Notes: a model not told the origin generated them from the sequence alone. 64,000 bases of DNA from Pseudideonella sakaiensis (GCF_001293525.1 NZ_BBYR01000045.1:54737-118736), one strand, 5' to 3'; counted from the first letter of the stretch, positions 34,156 to 42,557 are shown. Translations and numbers: made by a program.

Positions 34156-35024
34156 GCGTCACCCGCCCCGCGCTGCGCTACCACGGCGGCAAATGGCGCC
34201 TGGCGCCGTGGATCCTGCAGTTCTTCCCGCCGCATGCGATCTACGTCGAGCCCTACGGTGGCGGCGCGTCCGTGCTGCTGCGCAAGCCGCGTGCGCACAC
34301 CGAGGTCTACAACGACATCGCGGACGAGATCGTCAACGTGTTCCGGGTGCTGCGCGACCCAGTGCAGGCAGCTGAGCTGCGCCGGCTGGTCGAGCTAACT
34401 CCGGCGGCCCGCGTCGAGTTCGTGATGAGCTACGAGCCCAGCCCCGACCCAGTCGAGCAAGCCCGGCGGACGGTGGTTCGCTCGTTCATGGGCTTCGGGA
34501 GCGGCGCCACCTACTCGAAGCACGCGACGGGCTTCCGCACCGGCGCGCGTGGTGAGCGGCACAAGAGCGCGGCGCACGATCTGATCACCTGGCCGGATCA
34601 GGTGCCGGCGTTCGTTGACCGGCTGCGCGGCGTCACGATCGAATCGCGCGACGCGCTGCTGGTGATGCAGTCCACCGATGGGCCCGGCGCGCTGCACTAC
34701 GTCGACCCGCCGTACCCGCATAGCACCCGGGGAAGCGCGCGAGGCGTGCGGCAGAAGTACGCCCGAGAGATGAGCGACGACGACCATCGCGTGCTCGCCG
34801 GCGTGCTCAGGGACCTTGCAGGGATGGTCGTGCTCAGCGGCTATCCCTGTGCCCTCTATGACCAAGAGCTGTTCCCCGACTGGGAGCGGCACGACGTCGT
34901 TGCGCTGGCCGACGGCGCTCGCGCCCGCACCGAGGTCGTCTGGCTCAACCCCGCCTGCAGTGCCGCGCTCGAGCGCTCGCGCGGTGGGCTGTTCGCCCAA
35001 CCCATGGCCGAGGCCGCATGCTGA
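34152..35024 (+). CDS. D12-class DNA adenine-N6 methyltransferase
   Basis: 290 residues from a GTG overlapping the upstream stop. Dam-family motifs: RYHGGKWRLAPWI (motif X, residues 9-21), VEPYGGGASVLL (motif I, SAM binding) and the catalytic DPPY at 185-188. It methylates adenine, perhaps to evade host restriction or modulate replication; the site is unknown. The next gene is a cytosine methyltransferase overlapping by 7 bp. No cognate restriction enzyme is nearby. Confidence 0.92.
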   Translation: MSVTRPALRYHGGKWRLAPWILQFFPPHAIYVEPYGGGASVLLRKPRAHTEVYNDIADEIVNVFRVLRDPVQAAELRRLVELTPAARVEFVMSYEPSPDPVEQARRTVVRSFMGFGSGATYSKHATGFRTGARGERHKSAAHDLITWPDQVPAFVDRLRGVTIESRDALLVMQSTDGPGALHYVDPPYPHSTRGSARGVRQKYAREMSDDDHRVLAGVLRDLAGMVVLSGYPCALYDQELFPDWERHDVVALADGARARTEVVWLNPACSAALERSRGGLFAQPMAEAAC

Positions 35025-35935
35025 CCGCCATCGACCTCTTCGCCGGGGTCGGCGGCTTCAGCGCCGGCGCCACGATGGCCGGCTGCCGCGTCGCCTGGGC
35101 GGCCAACCACTGGCCGACCGCGGTGCAGTGGCATGCGGCGAATCATCCCGACACTGTCCACGCCTGCCAGGACCTGCAGCAGGCGGACTTCCGCGACGCG
35201 CCGGCGCACGACATCCTGCTGGCCTCGCCGGCCTGCCAGGGGCACAGCCCGGCGCGCGGCAAGGACCGGCCGCATCACGACGCGCAGCGCGCCACCGCAT
35301 GGGCCGTGGTGACCTGCGCCGAGGTGCATCGCCCGGCTGTGGCGGTGGTCGAGAACGTCCCGGAGTTCGCCCGCTGGGTGCTGTACCCGGCGTGGTGCGC
35401 TGCTATGCACGCCCTCGGCTATGCGCTGGCGCCGATGGTGCTGGACGCGGCCGACAGCGGCGTACCTCAGCACCGCCGCCGGCTGTTCGTCGTCGCCACG
35501 CGCTCGCGACACCCCGTCGAGCTGCGCATGCCGAGGCGCGAGCACCGGCCTGCCGCTGCCGTCATCGACCTGTCGGCCGGCCGCTGGTCGCCTGTTGCCC
35601 GACCCGGCCGCAGCGCGCGCACGCTGGCTCGCATCGAGGCCGGCCGGCGCCAGTTCGGCGACGCCTTCCTGGCGCCGTACTACGGCAGCGGATCCGGCGA
35701 GACCGGGCGCAGCCTACACCGGCCCATCGGCACGCTGACGACCCGCGCCCGCTGGGCCGTGGTTCGCGGCGACCGCATGCGGATGGTGTCGGCGTCTGAA
35801 GGGCGCGACCTGATGGGCCTGCCGGCGGGCTACAGGCTGCCGGCGAACGAGGCAACGGCGTGGCACCTGATCGGGAACGGCGTCTGCCCGCAGCAAGCGG
35901 CTGACCTGCTGGTGGCGATCCGGGAGGCCGCCTGA
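35018..35935 (+). CDS. DNA cytosine-C5 methyltransferase
   Basis: 305 residues. Motif I DLFAGVGGFSAG, motif IV SPACQGHSPA with nucleophile Cys73 (ACQ in place of the usual PCQ), motif VI VENV (Glu112), motif VIII PQHRRRLF and a C-terminal IGNGVCP (motif X). The target-recognition region between VIII and IX is short, which limits the size of the recognition site. Paired with the adenine methylase upstream. Confidence 0.92.
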   Translation: MLTAIDLFAGVGGFSAGATMAGCRVAWAANHWPTAVQWHAANHPDTVHACQDLQQADFRDAPAHDILLASPACQGHSPARGKDRPHHDAQRATAWAVVTCAEVHRPAVAVVENVPEFARWVLYPAWCAAMHALGYALAPMVLDAADSGVPQHRRRLFVVATRSRHPVELRMPRREHRPAAAVIDLSAGRWSPVARPGRSARTLARIEAGRRQFGDAFLAPYYGSGSGETGRSLHRPIGTLTTRARWAVVRGDRMRMVSASEGRDLMGLPAGYRLPANEATAWHLIGNGVCPQQAADLLVAIREAA

Positions 35936-35978
35936 TGCCCGCCGAGCGCGCCATGGGTGCGCCAGCTCGCGATCGGGA

Positions 35979-36146
35979 TCAGCGTGGCGCAGGTACGTCC
36001 ATGAGGTACGGGGCGATCGCGAGCCACACGAACGGGGCCGCGCACTGCAGCAGCGGCCCCCAGCGGCGCAGCTCGGCAAGCAGCCGCGTGATCGCATTGA
36101 CGAAGGCTGTGAGGTCGGGCAGGCGGTGTGAAGTCTTTCGAGGCAC
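35979..36146 (-). CDS. Possible antisense 55-residue membrane peptide
   Basis: GTG at 36146 has a good Shine-Dalgarno (GGAGAG) 6 bases ahead. The product has one hydrophobic helix (WGPLLQCAAPFVWLAIAPYL). Its orientation opposes all neighbours, so support is limited. Confidence 0.35.
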   Translation of the reverse strand: MPRKTSHRLPDLTAFVNAITRLLAELRRWGPLLQCAAPFVWLAIAPYLMDVPAPR

Positions 36147-36178
36147 GTGGCTCTCTCCGGTGGTCAAGGGTGGGCGCG

Positions 36179-36319
36179 ATGCTCTGCTCGCTGTGCCAGT
36201 TACAGGAATCCGAACCGCGCTGGCGATGGTCCGAGCTGTCGAGGCCGCGCTGCGGAGGTTGCCGGGAAGGAGACGGTTGCAGGAATCCGCACCCATGTTC
36301 ATCGCGGCAACGTCGATAG
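36179..36319 (+). CDS. Possible 46-residue zinc-ribbon protein
   Basis: MLCSLCQLQ followed by RCGGCREGDGCRNPHPC gives a CxxC...CxxCx4Cx5C pattern. AAGGG stands 8 bases before the ATG. Unrecognised otherwise. Confidence 0.4.
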   Translation: MLCSLCQLQESEPRWRWSELSRPRCGGCREGDGCRNPHPCSSRQRR

Positions 36320-36353
36320 CCACTGCGGCGCGATTTCGCATTCGGGGGCTGCT

Positions 36354-36833
36354 GTGAAACGCCCCCGCACCCCCCGCCCGATGTTGCCGCCGCCGGGCAT
36401 GCGCGCTCCCGGCGTCGCCGCCCGCGAGCTGCGGTCCGTGATGACCACCTACGCCCTGCGCATCCAGGGCATGGCCGATGGCAGCGAGACCGAGGCGGCG
36501 CACGACCTGCTGGTGAATCTCGCGTGGCAGATCGGTCTCGGCGCCGAGATCGCTGCAGCCATCGAGCCCGGCAGCGTTCGGGCCAAGCGCCTGCACGGTG
36601 CGCTGCGAACCGTCGTCGACCTCTGCTTGGCCGGCTACGTCTGGCGCGCCGCCTTCGCTGACGCCCTCGACCAGGCCGCCACCGAATCGGCGCAGCTGAC
36701 CGCCGATCACCCCCGCATCTGGCCCCAGCGTCGCGCTGGCCCCGACCTCCTCGCCGCCGCCGTCCAGCAGCGCCGCGTCACCGCGGACATGGTCGCCGGC
36801 GCCGAGCTCTACCGCGATACCGAGAAAGCATGA
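36354..36833 (+). CDS. Hypothetical helical phage protein, 159 residues
   Basis: GTG start at 36354 followed by a basic Pro-rich leader and an all-helical core (EAAHDLLVNLAWQIGLGAEI, LRTVVDLCLAGYVWRAAFAD). No family identified. The stop overlaps the next ATG (ATGA). Confidence 0.55.
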   Translation: MKRPRTPRPMLPPPGMRAPGVAARELRSVMTTYALRIQGMADGSETEAAHDLLVNLAWQIGLGAEIAAAIEPGSVRAKRLHGALRTVVDLCLAGYVWRAAFADALDQAATESAQLTADHPRIWPQRRAGPDLLAAAVQQRRVTADMVAGAELYRDTEKA

Positions 36834-37699
36834 GGCCCATCAACACCCTGCGGCCCGGCAGCCTCGCGCACCGGGCGTTCCGCCTCGTCGAAATGCGCGG
36901 CGCCACCCCGTCGGCGGCCGTGGCCGCGGCTCTGGGCGTCGACGAGGAAGAGCTGAGCAGCCTGTTGGCCGGCGTGGTCAAGGTGGGCTTGCTGCGCTTC
37001 CGCGAGGACGGCACCTGGTGCCTCGGCGACGGCCGGCCGCTGTCGGCGGCCGACGCACCAGCACCGCCCGCCGCGCCGCCGCGCAGCACCACCGGGCTGC
37101 CCGACATGATCGTGGCCACGGGCGGCGGCGTCGGCCTCACGCTGCGCGACGCGCCACCTCCCGCTGAGGTGCCGCGCCTGGCCGCGGAGCCATCCGGCGC
37201 GCCGCCGGCACCCGTTGCAGCGGGCCCCAGGTTGACGGCGCCGGCGCGCGCCGCGGCGCAGGCCACGCCGGAACAGCGGCTGTCCAGCATGCCGAAGGCG
37301 GTCGGCCGCCGCGTGCGGGTGCCGCCGCTGCCGCAGGTGGATCCGCTGCAGACCCTGCCGGCCGCGTTGCGGCCGGCCGCGCCGGCGCCGAGCGAGGATG
37401 TCCAGCCGGCCGCACCAGCACCAGCACCAGCGCCGGGCATCGACATCGACGCCGTTCACCACGTGCGCAGCGCAGCTGCGGAGCCGGGCCCGATCGAGGC
37501 CCTGCCGCCCGGCGAGATCGTCGAGCTCGCGCCGGCGGCTCCGGCAGCCGACCTGCCGATGGTCGCGGCCTGGTGCTCGGACGGCACATACGTGATCGAG
37601 GCCCGCGGGGCGCGCATCGACCTGACGGCTGCCGAGGCGCTGGAGCTCTGGGAGCACCTGACGGCGTGCCGCGTGCCGCTGGGGAGTGCAGCAGCGTGA
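36830..37699 (+). CDS. Winged-helix protein with Pro/Ala linker
   Basis: 289 residues. Residues ~10-65 form a winged helix (AFRLVEMRGATPSAAVAAAL, LLRFREDGTWCLGD); a ~150-residue Pro/Ala-rich linker leads to a small C-terminal beta domain (WCSDGTYVIEARGARIDLT). Its place just before the replication genes suggests a DNA-binding or replication accessory role; inference. Confidence 0.6.
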   Translation: MRPINTLRPGSLAHRAFRLVEMRGATPSAAVAAALGVDEEELSSLLAGVVKVGLLRFREDGTWCLGDGRPLSAADAPAPPAAPPRSTTGLPDMIVATGGGVGLTLRDAPPPAEVPRLAAEPSGAPPAPVAAGPRLTAPARAAAQATPEQRLSSMPKAVGRRVRVPPLPQVDPLQTLPAALRPAAPAPSEDVQPAAPAPAPAPGIDIDAVHHVRSAAAEPGPIEALPPGEIVELAPAAPAADLPMVAAWCSDGTYVIEARGARIDLTAAEALELWEHLTACRVPLGSAAA

Positions 37700-38268
37700 C
37701 TTGGAACGAACACGCGATCGCGCGTGCCATCAGCCTGCAGGTGCTGCAGCGCAAATGCGTGCTGCTGGTGCCGAACTGCAGCTGGACGGGCTCGGAGTGC
37801 GACGTCCTGGGCATCACCACCGACCTGCGCGTCATCGACATCGAGGTGAAGATCAGCCGCGCCGACCTGAAGGCCGATGCCGCCAAGGACAAGTGGTGGC
37901 ACTGGCGGTCCTACTCGGCGCGCGAGGCCGGCGGCCCGCCGCAGGGCAAGCGCTGGCCGAATCGCGTCTGGAAGCACTACTTCGCCGTGCCGGCCGAGCT
38001 GTGGTCCGACGACCTGCTGCGCTTCCTGCCGTCGCCGGCATCGGGCGTCCTGCTGTTGCGCCAGAACCCAGGCAGCACCATCCCCGTCCTTGTGCAGTGC
38101 GCTCGCCGCAGCACGCCCAACAGGTCCGCCGAGCGCCTGACGCCCGAGCAGGTGATGGACGTCGCCCGCCTGGCCAACCTGCGCATGTGGGACGCCTACG
38201 CGCAGCGCGATCGAGCCCTGGCCCGACAGGCGCCAGCGCCGACACCCGCGGAGGTCGACGCGCTATGA
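37696..38268 (+). CDS. Putative PD-(D/E)XK nuclease
   Basis: 190 residues from GTG overlapping the upstream stop. GSECDVLGI (Asp36) and DIEVKIS (Glu50, Lys52) give the D-x13-ExK catalytic pattern, preceded by a helix with strand (LQRKCVLLVPNC). A later RVWKHYFAVPAELW strand fits the fold. Probably a DNA nuclease or repair-type protein; which family is unclear. Confidence 0.6.
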   Translation: MTWNEHAIARAISLQVLQRKCVLLVPNCSWTGSECDVLGITTDLRVIDIEVKISRADLKADAAKDKWWHWRSYSAREAGGPPQGKRWPNRVWKHYFAVPAELWSDDLLRFLPSPASGVLLLRQNPGSTIPVLVQCARRSTPNRSAERLTPEQVMDVARLANLRMWDAYAQRDRALARQAPAPTPAEVDAL

Positions 38269-39428
38269 CGCACGACGCCGACCTTCCCGAGCCGCTGGTG
38301 CCGGCCGAGGTGGACCTGCGCGGCCTGGAGTACATGCCGCTGCTGGGCGCCAAGCTCTTCACCAGCGACTTCAACCTGGAGGCCAGCGATGCCGAGTTCC
38401 GGGCGGCCCTGACGCTCTGGTGGGCCGCCTGGAACCAGCAGCCGGCGGCATCCCTTCCAGCCGGCGAGCGCTCCCAGGCGAAGCTGGCCGGCTTCGAGGA
38501 CGAGACGTCGGCGAAGTGGCGCAAGGTCCGCACCCGCGTGCTGCACGGCTTCGTGCTTTGCAGTGACGGCCGCCTCTACCACCCCGTCCTCGCGAGGCAG
38601 GCCCTCATCGCCTGGGAGAAGCGCGGCGAGGAGCGCGAGGAGCGCGAGAACGAGGCCGATCGCCAGCGCCGCTCCCGAGCCGAGCGCAAGCGCATGTTCG
38701 CCGAGCTGCGTGCCGTCGGCGTCACGCCGAAGTGGGACATCCCGATGTCCGACCTGCGCCGCATCCATGCGGAGGCCGTCCCGGCATCGGAGGCGCCAGC
38801 CGCCCAACCTGTCACGCCGCCTGTCACGGGACACGATACGCCACCTGTCACTGTGACAGGTCACGGTGAGCCGTCACGGCCTGTCACGGTGACAGACACG
38901 GCTAAGACGGGACGGGACGGGACGTTAGAAGAAGAACAACACCAAGGGCGCGCGGATTCAGCTCCACCACCCCGGCGCGCGCGCGGCCCTGACGACGACC
39001 CCCCTCGCTCCGACCCCACGCCAGCCGGCCGGATCGGGCTCGCCCTGCGTCGTGGCGGCATGCCCCCGACCGCGTTCCAGCCCTCGGACCCCCGCGTCAT
39101 CGCCCTCGCCGAGGAGGGCTATGCCGAGGACCAGGTCGAGGACGTTGCCCGCGAAGCGGTGCGCAAGGGCAAGGGCTTCCCCTGGGTCGTGGCGACGCTC
39201 CGGGGCCGCCGCGCGGACGCCCAGGCCATCGCCGCAGCGCCCGGCGCGGCGCCGGCGCCGGACTGGCGCACCGACCGCAACGAGGTCATCCGGCGCGGCG
39301 TCGAGCTCGGGCTCGGGCCCTACGCGGCACTCGATGACCGCACCGGCCATGCCGTGCCCTGGGACACCTACCGCCGCCGCGTCATCGCCGCGCACGACGC
39401 CGCGGCACGGCAAGGGGCACCCGCATGA
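38265..39428 (+). CDS. DUF1376 (YdaU-like) replication protein
   Basis: 387 residues. The N-terminal ~100 residues (EYMPLLGAKLFTSDFNLEAS, then ALTLWWAAWNQQPAASLP) match DUF1376, found at the phage replication-initiator position; a charged helix follows. A linker with repeated PVT units is encoded by iteron-like DNA (see repeat at 38807-38895), then a helical C-terminal region (ALAEEGYAEDQVEDVAREAV). By position it replaces lambda O; a helicase loader has not been found beside it. Confidence 0.75.
   Translation: MTHDADLPEPLVPAEVDLRGLEYMPLLGAKLFTSDFNLEASDAEFRAALTLWWAAWNQQPAASLPAGERSQAKLAGFEDETSAKWRKVRTRVLHGFVLCSDGRLYHPVLARQALIAWEKRGEEREERENEADRQRRSRAERKRMFAELRAVGVTPKWDIPMSDLRRIHAEAVPASEAPAAQPVTPPVTGHDTPPVTVTGHGEPSRPVTVTDTAKTGRDGTLEEEQHQGRADSAPPPRRARGPDDDPPRSDPTPAGRIGLALRRGGMPPTAFQPSDPRVIALAEEGYAEDQVEDVAREAVRKGKGFPWVVATLRGRRADAQAIAAAPGAAPAPDWRTDRNEVIRRGVELGLGPYAALDDRTGHAVPWDTYRRRVIAAHDAAARQGAPA
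38807..38895. repeat. Iteron-like CTGTCAC cluster, candidate phage origin
   Basis: Inside the replication gene, CTGTCAC or its complement GTGACAG occurs six times, and two copies form palindromes: ACCTGTCACTGTGACAGGT at 38843-38861 and CTGTCACGGTGACAG at 38881-38895. It is followed by GACGG repeats (38907-38930) and a relatively AT-rich purine stretch (TTAGAAGAAGAACAACACC, 38934-38952). The layout parallels lambda ori inside gene O. Confidence 0.6.
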
Positions 39429-39955
39429 GCCGAACCTCCGACAACCCCCGCGACCGCGCTGTCGCCAACGAGGTGCACCGCGACCGCGCGCTGCAGTGCA
39501 CGGCCACGGGCTGCCCGAACCGCTGGACCGTCGACGCCGGCAGCGGCAGGTTCTGCAGCGCGCACGCCTGGGTGCCGACGCACCTCTGGCCCCGAGTGAC
39601 CCAGGAGCAGCTCGACGCGGAGACCGACCGCGCCATGCGGGCCCAGCGGGCGCCGGCAGCCCCGCACTGCGGCCGGCCGGACATCCCGCGGCTACGCCAC
39701 GAGCTGCAGCGCCTCGCCGATGCCATGCGCATCCAGCGCGTCGACCCGAAGGCCTGGGCGCGCCGGCTGCAGGACCGCGAGCGCCGCGGCGAGCGGCTGA
39801 CGCCAGCGGTGCGCGAGGCCTGGCGCGCCGCCCTGGGTCTGCCGTCAGCGCATGCCGTCGACCACGGGTTCGCCGCCGTCGCCGCGCCGGCCGCCGAGAC
39901 CGCCTGGGATGACCGCGACGTCCCGCTCGAGGCCTACGACGAGGCCGCCCGATGA
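39425..39955 (+). CDS. Hypothetical protein with N-terminal zinc site
   Basis: 176 residues. QCTATGCPNRWTVDAGSGRF followed by CSAH is a small zinc-binding start (C-x4-C-x15-C-x2-H); the rest is helical and basic (LQRLADAMRIQRVDPKAWAR). Likely DNA-related by position in the replication module. Confidence 0.55.
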   Translation: MSRTSDNPRDRAVANEVHRDRALQCTATGCPNRWTVDAGSGRFCSAHAWVPTHLWPRVTQEQLDAETDRAMRAQRAPAAPHCGRPDIPRLRHELQRLADAMRIQRVDPKAWARRLQDRERRGERLTPAVREAWRAALGLPSAHAVDHGFAAVAAPAAETAWDDRDVPLEAYDEAAR

Positions 39956-40152
39956 CCGCCGCCGACAGGGCCTGCATGGGCGGCTGGTGCACGGATCGCG
40001 AGGACTGCGCGGCCTACCACGCCGAGCACGGTCGCGCCGAGGCTGTCGAGCGGCTGTGCCGTCCCGGCGCGGAGGTCGTCAGGCCCCTGCACAGCTACCT
40101 CAACGCAGGCGTGCGCGTGATGCGCGCGCCGCCCTCAACGCAGCCCCAATGA
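39952..40152 (+). CDS. Cys-containing hypothetical protein, 66 residues
   Basis: MTAADRACMGGWCTDREDCAAYH resembles small phage zinc proteins with a CxxxxC pattern. Overlaps neighbours at ATGA on both sides. Unrecognised. Confidence 0.5.
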   Translation: MTAADRACMGGWCTDREDCAAYHAEHGRAEAVERLCRPGAEVVRPLHSYLNAGVRVMRAPPSTQPQ

Positions 40153-40655
40153 CCGCCATGAGCCACTCGCAAACCCTGAAGCCGCTGCCGCGCGCTCCGA
40201 TCGAGCTGGTGCTGCCGTACCCGCTGTCCGCGAACCGGTACTGGCGGGCGATCACGATCCCGGGCCGGACGATGATGGCCCCGACGAAGGAGGCGATCGC
40301 GTTCAAGGCGCAGGTCGCGCTGCAGGCCCGCGTCGCCGGCATCCGCGAGCCGATCGCGGTGCGATCCGTCGTCGAGATCGCCATCTACCCGCAGCGGCCG
40401 CAGGACTGGGCGAAGCGGGCGCGCCGCGACCCGGCGACCTGGGACGACGACGTCCGCTGCATCGACGCCGACAACGCCAACAAGGTGCTGCTCGACGCGC
40501 TGCGCGGCGTGGCCATCGTCGACGACAGCCGGCGCTACGTGCGCAAGCTGGTGACCGAGCAGATGGAGCCGGACGGTGAGGCCCGCACCGTGGTGCGGAT
40601 CACGCCGCTGGTGCTGGAGACGCCGCAGGCCGAGCTGCTGGTGCGGGAGGGCTGA
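40149..40655 (+). CDS. rusA: RusA-family Holliday junction resolvase
   Basis: 168 residues. The start LVLPYPLSANRYW and the metal-binding core CIDADNANKVLLDALRGVAI followed by VDDSRRYV reproduce the RusA Asp-rich active site. RusA dimers cut Holliday junctions during phage recombination and before packaging. An insertion between strands 2 and 3 (~20 residues) makes it longer than E. coli RusA (120). Confidence 0.9.
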   Translation: MTAMSHSQTLKPLPRAPIELVLPYPLSANRYWRAITIPGRTMMAPTKEAIAFKAQVALQARVAGIREPIAVRSVVEIAIYPQRPQDWAKRARRDPATWDDDVRCIDADNANKVLLDALRGVAIVDDSRRYVRKLVTEQMEPDGEARTVVRITPLVLETPQAELLVREG

Positions 40656-40658
40656 GCC

Positions 40659-40907
40659 ATGGGCATGAACACCTGCCCCGCCTGCGCCGCCGCCGAGCAA
40701 GACCCCCGAACCGGCCTGTTCACCCACGGCTGCCGCGAGTGCACCGCGCGGAACCTCGCGCAGTCGCCAGCCGCGCACCGCGCGCTGACCGGGCAGGGTG
40801 CCGACGACCTGCGCGCGCTGATCGTGGAGACCTGGGGCCAGGCCGACTACCTCGATGGTCGGACGCGGGTGTGGGCGTGGGTCGAGCGGCTGCAGAAAGG
40901 GAAATGA
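40659..40907 (+). CDS. Small zinc-ribbon hypothetical protein
   Basis: 82 residues. NTCPACAAAEQDPRTGLF and GCRECTARNLA form a CxxC...CxxC site, as in many small phage proteins next to rusA. Overlaps the Thg1-like gene by ATGA. Confidence 0.6.
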   Translation: MGMNTCPACAAAEQDPRTGLFTHGCRECTARNLAQSPAAHRALTGQGADDLRALIVETWGQADYLDGRTRVWAWVERLQKGK

Positions 40908-41719
40908 CCATGGACGATCTTGGCGACCGGATGAAGATGTATGAGGCGGCGGAGGCCGGCCGCAGGTTGATGCCGCTGCTGCCGGTGCTGGCGCGCATCG
41001 ACGGCCGCGCCTTCCACAGCTTCACGCGCGGCATGGCCAGGCCCTTCGACGCCGACTTGGCAGCGTGCATGCTGGGCACAACCGTCGAGCTGGTGAAGCA
41101 CACCGGCGCCTGTATGGGCTACACGCAGAGCGACGAGATCACGCTGGCGTGGCACTCGTCCACGCACCAGAGCCAGATCTGGTTCGATGGCCGCGTCGCC
41201 AAGATGACGTCGCAGCTCGCCGCGCAGGCCACGCTGCGCTTCTACCGGCTGGTGCTGGAGCGCATGCCGAAGCACGCGGACCGGCTGCCGACCTTCGACG
41301 CTCGGGTCTGGTCGGTGCCGACTCGGGCCGAGGGCGCCAACACCTTCCTCTGGCGCGAGCAGGACGCAACGAAGAACAGCCTGACGATGGCCGCTTCGGC
41401 GCACTACAGCCACAGCCGGCTGATGGGGGTCGGTGGCCGCGAGAAGCACGACCTGCTGCACGGCGTCGGCGTCAACTGGAACGACTTCCCGGCGCTGTTC
41501 AAGCGCGGTGCCTACGTGCAGCGGCGCCGGTCCTACCTGCCGTTCACCGCGGCGGAGGTGGAGGCCTTGCCACCGAAGCATGAGGCTCGCCGGAACCCTG
41601 GGCTGGTGATCGAGCGGAGCTCGGTGCAGGTGCTTGAGATGCCACCTTTCGGGAGCGTGGTCAACCGCGAAGCGGTGATCTTTGAAGGCGCGGAGCCGGT
41701 GACCGAGGCTGGGTCTTGA
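40904..41719 (+). CDS. Thg1-like 3'-5' nucleotide polymerase (tRNA-His guanylyltransferase family)
   Basis: 271 residues. ARIDGRAFHSFTRGMARPFD (Asp33 region) and YTQSDEITLAW (Ser76-Asp77-Glu78) are the two catalytic carboxylate motifs of Thg1 proteins, which add nucleotides to RNA 5' ends in the 3'-5' direction. Bacterial Thg1-like proteins repair truncated tRNA 5' ends. In a phage it could mend host-damaged tRNAs. Start at the ATG overlapping the upstream stop; ATG 40910 is an alternative. Confidence 0.85.
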   Translation: MTMDDLGDRMKMYEAAEAGRRLMPLLPVLARIDGRAFHSFTRGMARPFDADLAACMLGTTVELVKHTGACMGYTQSDEITLAWHSSTHQSQIWFDGRVAKMTSQLAAQATLRFYRLVLERMPKHADRLPTFDARVWSVPTRAEGANTFLWREQDATKNSLTMAASAHYSHSRLMGVGGREKHDLLHGVGVNWNDFPALFKRGAYVQRRRSYLPFTAAEVEALPPKHEARRNPGLVIERSSVQVLEMPPFGSVVNREAVIFEGAEPVTEAGS

Positions 41720-41880
41720 TCCTCGTCCTCGTCCCACCAGGCCGCGGCCGCTGGTCGCCTGTGCTGCTGACCTACGACCACCGCCGCCGCGGCGAGCTGC
41801 CGGTGCCGATCGGTGTCCGCGTCGGCGACCTGGTGCCGGTCAATGGGAAGACCTACCGCGTCAGGGAGATCCGCACGTGA
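41716..41880 (+). CDS. 54-residue hypothetical protein with TTG start
   Basis: TTG at 41716 overlaps the Thg1-like stop (TTGA) and its stop overlaps the next GTG (GTGA), so the frame fills the gap exactly. Product ILVLVPPGRGRWSPVLLTYD, ending GDLVPVNGKTYRVREIRT, a likely small beta-barrel. Confidence 0.5.
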   Translation: MILVLVPPGRGRWSPVLLTYDHRRRGELPVPIGVRVGDLVPVNGKTYRVREIRT

Positions 41881-42557
41881 CCCGCACCGAGTTCGAAGCG
41901 ATGCGCGCCGCAGCCACCGAGATCCTCGCGCTGCACCGCGCCGGCCAGGCCTTCAGCGTGGTCGCCGTCCAGTGGGCCCGGGCCGCTGCGGTCGCCCAGT
42001 ACAAGGGTCCACCGGCGCCGCCCGCCGTTCAGCGCGAGGCGGTGCTGCGCGCGATGGCCGACGCGCCGCCGATCGGCCGGCTGCTCACCGAGATCCGCGA
42101 GATCACCGGCATGCGCCCCCACCAGTGCGCGACCGTCCTGAGCGACATGGTCAACGGCGGCCACCTCCGCATGATCCGCGTCCCGAACCGCAGCCGCTAC
42201 TTCCTCGACGAGGCCGCGCTCGAGGTCGGCCGGCCGCTGGTGGATGCCATGGAACTTGCCCGCGCCGCGGCCAAGGCTCCTAAGCCCAAGCCCGAAGCGC
42301 CGCCGCGCCGGCCCGCCAAGATGCAGCCGAAGGTGAGGGAGCCCAGGCAACAGCGTGAGCCCCGCGCGCCGCGGCAAGCCAGGTCGGACCGGCCCCGTGA
42401 CCAGGGATCCCTGCGGGCGGACCAGGTCGGCCTCGCCACGCGCTACGTCGTCGCGGCGACGCCGGCCGATCCTCGGTTCGCCGTCGCCGGGCCGGTGCAG
42501 GGCATCGGCGCCGCCGCCGCGTGGCGCGCGGCCAGGGCGGAGCCGGAGGGATCCTGA
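41877..42557 (+). CDS. Winged-helix DNA-binding protein
   Basis: 226 residues from GTG. A winged helix at about 60-110 (IGRLLTEIREITGMRPHQCA, LRMIRVPNRSRYFL) is followed by a very basic Pro/Arg-rich tail. It stands at the border between early and virion genes, where a late-gene regulator is expected; that role is inference. Confidence 0.6.
   Translation: MTRTEFEAMRAAATEILALHRAGQAFSVVAVQWARAAAVAQYKGPPAPPAVQREAVLRAMADAPPIGRLLTEIREITGMRPHQCATVLSDMVNGGHLRMIRVPNRSRYFLDEAALEVGRPLVDAMELARAAAKAPKPKPEAPPRRPAKMQPKVREPRQQREPRAPRQARSDRPRDQGSLRADQVGLATRYVVAATPADPRFAVAGPVQGIGAAAAWRAARAEPEGS

Larger units (their letters stand above)
35935..36357 (+). other. Region of uncertain coding between methylase and next gene
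   Basis: 420 bp with three competing small frames. The plus-strand frame 35935-36357 (140 residues) joins both neighbours by TGATG and GTGA overlaps but its composition looks non-coding in the first half. A minus-strand 55-residue membrane peptide (35979-36146, GTG start, GGAG ahead) and a plus-strand Cys-rich 46-mer (36179-36319) are alternatives listed separately. Confidence 0.35.
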
